Assembly (NCBI RefSeq): GCF_001937065.1
Contig: NZ_MOWR01000012.1
Span: forward strand, 1-44,343
DNA: 44,343 bases
Reading direction: 5' to 3'
Source of the DNA: Streptococcus sp. 'caviae'
Lineage (GTDB): Bacteria; Bacillota; Bacilli; Lactobacillales; Streptococcaceae
This document shows positions 7,846 through 14,880 of this stretch, piece after piece; positions within the stretch are counted from its first letter, which is position 1; each line of letters starts with the position of its first letter. The notes beneath the pieces are model-generated. The model was given only the letters and a program-made list of their open reading frames with translations, ran no database searches and was not told the DNA's origin. The position numbers and the translations under genes were made by a program.

Positions 7846-9114
7846 ATGAAAACAGAAACAATTAAACGCAACAATAAAAATATTATCAAGAAAACCAAGA
7901 AAAATGGTGATATTAGCTACTCTCTTAAAGGGGCTTATCTGGGAATAGATGAAAAAACGGGTAAGCAAGTCACAACAACAATTACTGCTAAAACTTTGAA
8001 AGCTTTGGACAGGAGACTTATACAAGCAAAGTTAGATTTTGAGGCTAAGGGGTCTACCAAAAAGAAGAAATTGGAAATTGACCGTTTTAGTGACCTTGTT
8101 GAAATCTGGTATAGTAGTTTTCAAACATGGGTAACATCACAAAACACTCTAAATCGAGTAAGAGGGTATATTGACACTTACATTCTCCCTAAATTTGGCG
8201 ATTATAAACCAGATAAAATTGAATCTGCTGAAATTCAACTCTGGGTAAATGAATTAGCTCAAAAAGCGCAGAAATCTGTTAACAATGGAAATCGACGAGC
8301 TCCTAAAGGAAGTGCTAAAGATTTTGGAGCTATTATCCATAAAGTTAGTGATATTTTTGATTTTGGGGTAACGAATTTTGGCTTGACCTCAAATCCTGCT
8401 AAAACAGTTAAAATCCCACCAAAACCAAAAGCGCAAAAGAAGCTCGTTATGGTACTTCATGATAAAGAATTAGCAATATGGCTGGCATATTTAGATACCT
8501 TACCTAACACAAGAGCAAATAGATGCTTTAAAATCATTTGTGACACCCTATTAGCCTCTGCTCTTCGTATCAATGAGCTATTAGCCTTGACTACTAAAGA
8601 TTTGGATTTTGCAACGCATGAAATTATTGTGTCAAAAACGCTTATGTGGAAACAGGCAAATAGAAAATTGGGAATCAAAGGTCAAGTTGTTTGTAAAAAT
8701 ACTCCTAAAACTGACTCTGGGTATAGGAGAGTTCCTGTGCCACCTATCATTTTGACACATTTAATTGATTTTCATAATGAAATGGATACTTATTTTGAAA
8801 AGCATCAGTTACCAACAACTGATTTAATCTTTCCTACAATATACGGAAACTATATGTGTGATAGAAATGAAAGAACAACTTTAAAAAGAAGACTTTCAGA
8901 ATTAGGTTTACCTGATTATGGCTTTCATCTTTTTAGACATACCCACGCCTCACTTATGCTTAATGTAGGAACTAACTGGAAAGAGTTACAAGTTAGAAGA
9001 ATGGGACATAAATCTATTACCACTACAATGAATTTATATGCAGAATTAGCACCTGAAAAGAAATTTGAATCAGTTGATCATTATCTTGATAAAATATCTA
9101 AACTTACAAGCTAA
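7846..9114 (+). CDS. Tyrosine recombinase (phage/ICE-type integrase)
   Basis: The protein has 422 residues from the ATG at 7846, picked over the upstream GTG at 7819 because GAAGGAGG lies 6 bp before it. The arm-binding region occupies about 1-80, the SAM-like core-binding domain about 81-180 and the catalytic domain 200-415. Active-site residues are Arg241 (ALRINELLAL), His361 and Arg364 (HLFRHTHASL), His388 (MGHKSITTTM) and Tyr398 (NLYAEL), so it looks functional. The type is common in phages, ICEs and genomic islands of streptococci. No excisionase, relaxase or replication gene is nearby, so the element is either much reduced or the integrase was left behind. Confidence 0.93.
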   Translation: MKTETIKRNNKNIIKKTKKNGDISYSLKGAYLGIDEKTGKQVTTTITAKTLKALDRRLIQAKLDFEAKGSTKKKKLEIDRFSDLVEIWYSSFQTWVTSQNTLNRVRGYIDTYILPKFGDYKPDKIESAEIQLWVNELAQKAQKSVNNGNRRAPKGSAKDFGAIIHKVSDIFDFGVTNFGLTSNPAKTVKIPPKPKAQKKLVMVLHDKELAIWLAYLDTLPNTRANRCFKIICDTLLASALRINELLALTTKDLDFATHEIIVSKTLMWKQANRKLGIKGQVVCKNTPKTDSGYRRVPVPPIILTHLIDFHNEMDTYFEKHQLPTTDLIFPTIYGNYMCDRNERTTLKRRLSELGLPDYGFHLFRHTHASLMLNVGTNWKELQVRRMGHKSITTTMNLYAELAPEKKFESVDHYLDKISKLTS

Positions 9115-9398
9115 TTTCATCTCTACTTTTTTCTCTTCCTTTTCTAAAAAGAAAAATCAGATGATTTATAAACCTTGATTTAATGATGTTTATAAGAGGC
9201 TAAATTTAGATTACTTCAGCCTTACTGAAGTTAAGTAGGCATTCACTACACGTCAGTTGAGACGAAAAAACTTGATTTTATGCGATTTTTGAAAGATAAA
9301 TTTTCAGTAGATTGCAATAAAAATCAGCCGAATGACTACATTTCTAGTGAAATAAATTTAAGAAATTCGAAGATATAAAAAGAGAGGCTCTAGCAATG
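9115..9398. other. Non-coding stretch after the integrase
   Basis: This AT-rich stretch of 284 bases has no supported ORF. This is where an attachment site could lie, but I found no direct repeat matching the rpmG 3' end or another gene end. Confidence 0.4.
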
Positions 9399-9413
9399 CT
9401 AAGGCTTCTTTTT
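9374..9413 (-). terminator. Probable terminator after the small ORF
   Basis: On the minus strand an imperfect stem built around TTAGCA/TGCTA, with AAGAAG pairing to CTCTCTT, is followed by a run of Ts. It lies just past the stop of the 34-codon ORF and may end the PTS-deacetylase transcript. Confidence 0.45.
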
Positions 9414-9503
9414 CACTTTTTTGTCAATGAGTTCTTTCAAGGCAGGGAAGTCCTTTTCCTCAACTGTTGTTTCAACTAAATACATAATACTATTGTCAAT
9501 CAT
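9399..9503 (-). CDS. Small unknown protein, 34 codons
   Basis: The ATG at 9503 follows a good ribosome site (AAGGGGA, 6 bp upstream). The product starts MIDNSIMYLVETTVEEKDFP and ends in a lysine-rich VKKKP tail. It lies 54 bp downstream of the deacetylase gene on the same strand, so it may be the last gene of that operon, or a leftover of the integrated element. I do not recognise the family. The ribosome site and clean start and stop argue for a real gene, but the length leaves doubt. Confidence 0.45.
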   Translation of the reverse strand: MIDNSIMYLVETTVEEKDFPALKELIDKKVKKKP

Positions 9504-9557
9504 TTTAATTTCCCCTTCTTATTTGCCAAGGGTCACATAATAATCTGTAGCTATTGC

Positions 9558-10310
9558 TTATAAATCTCGATAATCAAGCAAAGTTACATCTTTATGGTGT
9601 AGATAGTTTTTTAAATCAGTATCAATCAGAACCGTTACTTCTTTAGTACGCGGCACTGTTAAACTCGAATGTGTCAAGATATAATCATCCAGATAACCTG
9701 GATGAAAAATCGCTAATTGAACCACTTTATCATCAGCTTTTTCAACCATCCGTTTGATCATATCAAATGGATTATAGTTGGGTAACATAGATTCCATATT
9801 AAACTGAACCAAGCTGTCACCTATTTGTAAATCTCTGTTTCCTACGGGAAAACCCGAATATTTTAGATTGTATTTGTCTGCCACATATTCCAGCCCCTTG
9901 AAAAAATTGGTTGATGCAACAGCATGACCTTCAAAATAATCCGGCTGACACCCGAACAAATCAATAAATTTGTGATACTGCGCTTCAATTTCTAAAACAA
10001 CTTCATCAAAAACCACAAAATCTTCTTGGCTAGAACGATAAACCTTAGATGATTTGAAATAACCATTCTCATCCACCAAACTCTGAATTAGACTAGGATC
10101 TGTTAAAGGTTTTTCAGCACAAATGTTAGTATGAACACCAAGTGCAATATCATAATCCTTAATCAAATCAACACCATGCTGAGTTGCAGGCATATTAACC
10201 ATGACCCCAAGACTGCGAATAAGCCCATCTTTAATAGACTTTTCAATCCCATAATTAATTGACTCAGAGTAGCCAAGGTCATCTGCACGTAATAAAAGTT
10301 TTTTAACCAT
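9558..10310 (-). CDS. YdjC/ChbG-family carbohydrate deacetylase
   Basis: The 250-residue protein starts KKLLLRADDLGYSESINYGI, whose DD pair and later His residues (VHTN near 99, FEGHAVAS near 144) form the metal site of the YdjC/ChbG fold. Members remove an acetyl group from acetylated sugars such as chitobiose 6-phosphate. It lies 9 bp after the PTS gene in one operon, so the substrate is probably the sugar phosphate delivered by that transporter. A GGAGCGA ribosome site precedes the ATG. No glycosidase is nearby. Confidence 0.85.
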   Translation of the reverse strand: MVKKLLLRADDLGYSESINYGIEKSIKDGLIRSLGVMVNMPATQHGVDLIKDYDIALGVHTNICAEKPLTDPSLIQSLVDENGYFKSSKVYRSSQEDFVVFDEVVLEIEAQYHKFIDLFGCQPDYFEGHAVASTNFFKGLEYVADKYNLKYSGFPVGNRDLQIGDSLVQFNMESMLPNYNPFDMIKRMVEKADDKVVQLAIFHPGYLDDYILTHSSLTVPRTKEVTVLIDTDLKNYLHHKDVTLLDYRDL

Positions 10311-10319
10311 ATCGCTCCT

Positions 10320-12179
10320 TTACTTCACTAGTTCCATTAAGAAATCGTTTTGAGCTACGTCTGTTTCAATTGTCAGAGAAGTTTCCGAAAAGTCATTGGC
10401 ATTTGTTACAATGATTGGAGTTACTGCTGACAGACCTGCTTCCGAAATAACCTTCATGTCAAAATTAATCAAAACTTGACCAGCTTTAACTTTATCACCA
10501 ACTATGACATGTGTCGTAAATCCTTGACCATTCAGAGTAACTGTATCCATACCAATATGAATGAGAATCTCAGCACCCGTTACTGTTTTCAATCCAATTG
10601 CATGCCCTGTTGGAAAAAGCAAAGTTACTTCTGCATCTGCTGGTGCAATAACCTGTCCTTTCGATGGCTTAATGGCAATACCTTGCCCCATAGCACCCGA
10701 CGCAAATACCTCATCTTTTACCTCATTCAATGGAATGACTGTCCCAGAAAGAGGACTATTGATAACTATTGAATCCACATTCCCAGAGATCACTGTCACT
10801 TCCTTTTCAAACCCAAAGAAATAGGTCAAAAGAGCTGTGCCGAAAAAAGCAATGACCGTGGCAATGAATCCATTGATGATATTGTTCGTTCCGCCCGCAA
10901 AGTAACCAACTACACTGAGAAAGTTAGATGCACCGGCAACATAAAGACCAACCTGAGTTAGGCCTGCATACACACCTGCTAAGCCACCACCGATTGCTAG
11001 TGTCACAATCGTCCGTTTGTATTTGAGCATGACTCCGTAAATTGTTGGTTCTGTCACCCCTCCTACAATACCACTAACAACATATCCAAAGGTCAGTGCT
11101 TTTTCTTCTTTATCCTTGATACGCAAAGCTGCACCGAAAGCTAAACCAAAGGTTGCCCAAGTTGCAAGAACGGCTGCTACCATGACAAAATTATCAACAC
11201 CATTTGTCATTAATCCTGTCAATGCAAAGGTAATCAACACCATATGCATACCTGTCATGACAAGTAATTCCCACAGCGCAGCGACAACTGCAACGGCTAG
11301 GAAGCCGCCAACATTTCCAAAAGCAATCAGCCCATCACCAATCCATGTTCCTAAAATGTTTCCAATAGGAGCAAGCAGAGTTAAGATAAGTGGTGTCATC
11401 ACTAACATCGTTAAAAAGGGCACAAAAATCGTTGATAATACAGCTGGAATAATTTTCTTAAATCCTCTTTCAACATAGGACATAATCCAAACACTCAATA
11501 CTGCTGGGATTACAGTCTGAGAGTAATTATGAATAGTCGTTGGAATAAAACCGTAAATCATAAATGCTTTGCCATCTAACTGAATTAACTCCGGAACTAC
11601 TAGCAAAGCCCCAATATAAAGCCCCATGACCTGATTGACTCCCAATTTCTTAGCTGCTGTAAAGCCCAGAAAAATCGGAAGAAAGTAGAAAAAAGCACTG
11701 TATAAAAATCCACACAAGAGATACAAGTCACTCTTTGAACTGACAATGTTGAGCAGGTCTGGTCCAACTACTACTTGGATAGTTTTAAACATTGCTGCTG
11801 TAATCATAGCTGGTATGAGGGGGGTCATACTTCCCGAAAGATAGTCTAACACTTTTGTAAAAGCCATTTTAAATGTTAATTTTTCTTTTGCTTTTTCTGA
11901 ACTATTGGTCGTTTCAGTAACAGTAAAACCAGCAAGCTCTGTAAATGCGGCAAAAATCTTATCCACTGTTTGTCCGATAATGATTTGGTATTGTCCTGAC
12001 TGTTTGTTCACACCAATAACACCATCAATAGCCTTAATCTTTTCGTCGTTAGCTAAATTTTCGTCTTTCAAATTAAAACGTAATCGGGTCATACAATGAG
12101 TCACATTTGTAATATTAGTAGACCCACCAATCCCATTCAGTATTTGTTGAGCGATTGCTTTAAAATCTTGATTCCCCAT
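10320..12179 (-). CDS. PTS beta-glucoside-type EIIBCA transporter
   Basis: This 619-residue fused permease of the glucose-glucoside PTS superfamily takes up and phosphorylates a sugar. Domains in order: EIIB (1-85, phospho-Cys29 in HCMTRLRF), EIIC (about 105-455, some ten membrane segments, with GGVTEPTIYG loop) and EIIA (about 480-610, with HIGMDTVTLNGQGF holding the active His). The start at 12179 (MGNQDFKAI) is preceded by GAGGAG; the frame extends 26 codons upstream without a ribosome site. It is transcribed with a deacetylase gene and is divergent from an AraC regulator. The substrate is unproven; an N-acetylated or beta-linked disaccharide fits the deacetylase. Confidence 0.9.
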   Translation of the reverse strand: MGNQDFKAIAQQILNGIGGSTNITNVTHCMTRLRFNLKDENLANDEKIKAIDGVIGVNKQSGQYQIIIGQTVDKIFAAFTELAGFTVTETTNSSEKAKEKLTFKMAFTKVLDYLSGSMTPLIPAMITAAMFKTIQVVVGPDLLNIVSSKSDLYLLCGFLYSAFFYFLPIFLGFTAAKKLGVNQVMGLYIGALLVVPELIQLDGKAFMIYGFIPTTIHNYSQTVIPAVLSVWIMSYVERGFKKIIPAVLSTIFVPFLTMLVMTPLILTLLAPIGNILGTWIGDGLIAFGNVGGFLAVAVVAALWELLVMTGMHMVLITFALTGLMTNGVDNFVMVAAVLATWATFGLAFGAALRIKDKEEKALTFGYVVSGIVGGVTEPTIYGVMLKYKRTIVTLAIGGGLAGVYAGLTQVGLYVAGASNFLSVVGYFAGGTNNIINGFIATVIAFFGTALLTYFFGFEKEVTVISGNVDSIVINSPLSGTVIPLNEVKDEVFASGAMGQGIAIKPSKGQVIAPADAEVTLLFPTGHAIGLKTVTGAEILIHIGMDTVTLNGQGFTTHVIVGDKVKAGQVLINFDMKVISEAGLSAVTPIIVTNANDFSETSLTIETDVAQNDFLMELVK

Positions 12180-12275
12180 AATCAAACTCCTCTTTATTTC
12201 TTGATTATAGTATATTGCAATTTTTGCAGGATTTCTATTCCAATTATTTGCTGACATTTTTTTGTTAGCCTTTTC

Positions 12276-12313
12276 AAAAGCTTTTATTAAAAGCTTTTAT
12301 AAAATAAAAGCTC
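12276..12313. promoter_or_regulatory. Tandem palindromes, likely AraC-regulator operators
   Basis: AAAAGCTTTT occurs at 12276-12285 and again at 12289-12298, 13 bp apart, with a third related AAAAGCTC at 12306-12313. They lie between the divergent PTS and AraC genes. Direct repeats spaced by a little over one helix turn suit a dimeric AraC-type activator. Confidence 0.55.
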
Positions 12314-12379
12314 TAACACCTTGTTTCAAATCTTGCTTTTAATCGAAAAGAAGACTATACTTAGCGTGAGGAGGGTACT

Positions 12380-13231
12380 ATGTTTACTTATAATTTTCAT
12401 CAAAATTTTCCAATATCTGTCCCAGGAAATCCCTATATAACCAATATCCATTACATTCAAGCCAAAAATGAGCTGAATTGGTCATTTAAGATGCATACTC
12501 ACAAAGATAGTGTAGAAATCTCCTATATTTTATCTGGAAAATGCGGTCTCTATATTGATGGCAAAGTATACGAAGCCAAAGCTGGCGATTTTGTCATCAA
12601 AAATCAAGGGGTTCCTCATGCTGAGAAAAATAATCTCGCTTATCCCGTGGAACAAATTTGTATCAATATTAGCGGTTTACAAATTGAAGGAATGCCAGCT
12701 AATAACTTATTAAGTTCTGAAACATCCCCTGTCATCACTTCTGAAAAACACCAAGAACTCTTGAGCCTTCTTTTTAGAAAGATATTAAATGAGGTCATGG
12801 GTAATAATGGCGTTAATGAAGAACTTGCTAACGTACTTATGTGTTCTGCTCTTCAGATTATTCTTTATGAAACCAAAGACTTTCGTATAAAATCCATTAA
12901 TAAACATGAAAATATTATAAAAGAAATAAAAAATTACATTGATCAGCATTTTAAGGAAAACTTATCTTTAGATCTGCTCTCCACAGCCTTTCATATTAGC
13001 ATCTATCATTTATCAAGACAATTTAAAAAATACATTGGCTACACCGTCAATAACTATATTGTGAGCTGTAGATTAGGTGAAGCACAGAAAAGATTATTAT
13101 TCAGCAGCGAAGCAATCGCTGATATTGCAAAGAGCTGCGGCTATTCCAATCTCTCCTATTTTTACACTGTTTTTCGCAAAAAAGTTGGTTATACACCATC
13201 TGAATACAGACAACAATACCAAACACACTAA
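12380..13231 (+). CDS. AraC-family transcriptional regulator
   Basis: The protein has 283 residues. The N-terminal cupin domain (about 20-110), with HTHKDSVEISYILSGKCGLY and GDFVIKNQGVPHAE, would bind a sugar; the C-terminal part (about 180-280) holds two helix-turn-helix units, including AIADIAKSCGYSNLSYFYTV and FRKKVGYTPSEYR. It is divergent from the PTS-deacetylase operon and probably activates it. A GAGGAGGG ribosome site lies at 12369-12376. Confidence 0.92.
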   Translation: MFTYNFHQNFPISVPGNPYITNIHYIQAKNELNWSFKMHTHKDSVEISYILSGKCGLYIDGKVYEAKAGDFVIKNQGVPHAEKNNLAYPVEQICINISGLQIEGMPANNLLSSETSPVITSEKHQELLSLLFRKILNEVMGNNGVNEELANVLMCSALQIILYETKDFRIKSINKHENIIKEIKNYIDQHFKENLSLDLLSTAFHISIYHLSRQFKKYIGYTVNNYIVSCRLGEAQKRLLFSSEAIADIAKSCGYSNLSYFYTVFRKKVGYTPSEYRQQYQTH

Positions 13232-13277
13232 AAAGACTTTGAGGGATGATGTCCGTAACCTTCAAAGTCTTTTTTTA
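13231..13277. terminator. Bidirectional terminator
   Basis: The arms AAAAGACTTTGA and TTCAAAGTCTTTT flank an 18-base loop and have a T-run on the plus side. It serves the AraC gene and the convergent pyridoxamine-oxidase-like gene. Confidence 0.85.
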
Positions 13278-13745
13278 GTAATCATATTTATTTGGCAGCT
13301 CATAATGCTTAGTTGGTAATTCGGGTGAAAAAGAAGCAAATTCTGCCCATGCTTCAGTCAGATAGTAAGCAACGACAAAATCACGACGCTTGTCAAATTG
13401 TGATGTGAGAACCGGACTAGCCTCAAAACAACGATTGATAATCTCTTTGTCAGTGGTAAAGTTTACCCTTCCACCTAAGCGCAGATAGGTCATGGTCTCT
13501 TGGTCACAGATACACAACTGCACATAAGGGTGCACCAGCATTTCCTTGTAAGAGGTATAAAACGTGACCGTATCAAAATAAAGAACACCATCCTTTTCAA
13601 ACTTAAACTCCAAGGGACGAATCTGCGGATGCCCATCCAACCCTAATGTTGTCCCGTATTGTAAAGGAAACCGCTGAAAAATTCGGGTCACTACTTCTAA
13701 AGCATTGTCAAAATCAAGCGATTGAAAAAATGATAAATGTGACAA
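13275..13745 (-). CDS. Pyridoxamine 5'-phosphate oxidase-fold flavoprotein
   Basis: The 156-residue protein has the FMN-binding split barrel: RFPLQYGTTLGLDGHPQIRPLEFKF near the start, then a conserved VLYFDT..FYTSYKEML segment. Members bind FMN or similar cofactors and reduce small molecules; the exact substrate is unknown. It lies 9 bp downstream of an HxlR regulator on the same strand and should be co-transcribed with it. Confidence 0.75.
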   Translation of the reverse strand: MSHLSFFQSLDFDNALEVVTRIFQRFPLQYGTTLGLDGHPQIRPLEFKFEKDGVLYFDTVTFYTSYKEMLVHPYVQLCICDQETMTYLRLGGRVNFTTDKEIINRCFEASPVLTSQFDKRRDFVVAYYLTEAWAEFASFSPELPTKHYELPNKYDY

Positions 13746-13754
13746 TTTCTTACC

Positions 13755-14078
13755 TCAGCTAATTCTCTCGTTATACCAATTTCCCCAATCAGACATGCTG
13801 TCAATAATAGGTTTCAAGGTCCAACCTAGATCAGTCAAAGAGTATTCTACCCGAGGAGGCACTTCTGCATAGACTTTACGATTCACCAAGCCATTGGCTT
13901 CCATTTGTCTCAACTGCTGAGTCAGAACTTTTTGACTAATCGGCGCCAGAGATTTTTTCAATTCACCAAAACGCATAGTTCTCTTAAAAAGATCGCGCAA
14001 AATTAACACAATCCATTTATTGCCGACTAAAGATAAGGTTGTCTCTACCGGACAAACTGGTTGATTTTCAGTCATCAT
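13755..14078 (-). CDS. HxlR-family transcriptional regulator
   Basis: This 107-residue winged-helix protein of the HxlR (MarR-like) family shows the N-terminal cysteine in PVCPVETTLSLVGNKWIVLI and the segment FGELKKSLAPISQKVLTQQL. In some members this cysteine senses electrophiles or redox stress. The start at 14078 is supported by GGAGGA 3-8 bp upstream; the frame extends 10 codons further without a ribosome site. It is divergent from the NADP-dependent oxidoreductase at 14252, the likely target. Confidence 0.9.
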   Translation of the reverse strand: MMTENQPVCPVETTLSLVGNKWIVLILRDLFKRTMRFGELKKSLAPISQKVLTQQLRQMEANGLVNRKVYAEVPPRVEYSLTDLGWTLKPIIDSMSDWGNWYNERIS

Positions 14079-14191
14079 AAAATCCTCCAAAAAAATTATT
14101 ATCGTCAATAAGCTATTTAAGACATTTGGTACCCAAAAGTAACTAGAAAACTTTAAAGTGCGTACTTGCCGATAAGATTTCTTAGGTTTAT

Positions 14192-14222
14192 TATAATGGT
14201 GTAACTTGAAAAAAACAAGTTA
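14192..14222 (+). promoter_or_regulatory. Promoter and candidate HxlR operator
   Basis: TATAAT (14192-14197) is followed at once by an inverted repeat with arms TAACTTG (14202-14208) and CAAGTTA (14216-14222). A regulator bound there would block transcription of the oxidoreductase. The match to a known HxlR site was not tested. Confidence 0.55.
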
Positions 14223-14251
14223 TAAATTTCAGTTTTAAAGGAGTTTTTATT

Positions 14252-14824
14252 ATGGCTGCTATTTCTATTTTCGGTAAAGGTAACATGGCTCAGGCTCTCA
14301 AAGCACGTTATGAGGAAGCGGGCAACACCGTTTCATTGATTGGCCATGAGACAGATGCTAACCTCGGCGACATCGTCATTCTGGCTGTTCCATATCCTGC
14401 GGTTGCAGAAATCACTAAGAACTATGCCGATGCTTTGGCAGGTAAAATTCTTGTTGACATCACAAATCCACTTGATTTTTCAACATTTGATAGTCTTGTT
14501 GTCCCTGCTGATGGTTCCGCAGCTGCTGAGATTGCTAAAGAATTGCCAAATACAAAAGTCTTGAAAGCTTTTAATACAACATTTGCAGCGCATTTGGCAA
14601 CTAAAAAAGTAGCGGATACCGTTGATACAACAGTTCTAGTTGCCGGTGATGATGCCGATGCTAAAGCAACTTTCACCGCTGCACTCGAAGGTTCTGGTTT
14701 GCGTATCATTGATGCTGGCAGTTTGAAACGTGCCCGTGAATTGGAAGCAACCGGCTTCCTCCAACTTACTTTTGCAGTGTCTGAAAAAGTGTCTTGGACA
14801 GGCGGCTTTGCTATTCTTGACTAA
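14252..14824 (+). CDS. NADP-dependent oxidoreductase of the F420-reductase (FNO-like) fold
   Basis: The 190-residue Rossmann protein has the nucleotide motif in AAISIFGKGNMAQALKARY and downstream VILAVPYPAV and KAFNTTFA segments typical of the NADP-binding domain shared with F420-dependent NADP reductases. Streptococci do not make F420, so it likely uses another partner, perhaps a flavin. An AAAGGAG ribosome site precedes the ATG. It is divergent from the HxlR gene, suggesting redox- or electrophile-induced expression. Confidence 0.8.
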   Translation: MAAISIFGKGNMAQALKARYEEAGNTVSLIGHETDANLGDIVILAVPYPAVAEITKNYADALAGKILVDITNPLDFSTFDSLVVPADGSAAAEIAKELPNTKVLKAFNTTFAAHLATKKVADTVDTTVLVAGDDADAKATFTAALEGSGLRIIDAGSLKRARELEATGFLQLTFAVSEKVSWTGGFAILD

Positions 14825-14846
14825 TACCGTTATTCAGACTCATACT

Positions 14847-14880
14847 GAGGACCAGCCCAATGAAAGGGCTGGTCCTTTTT
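14847..14880. terminator. Strong terminator after the oxidoreductase gene
   Basis: The perfect arms AGGACCAGCCC and GGGCTGGTCC are followed by TTTTT. The T-run touches the stop codon of the convergent gene at 14879. Confidence 0.93.
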
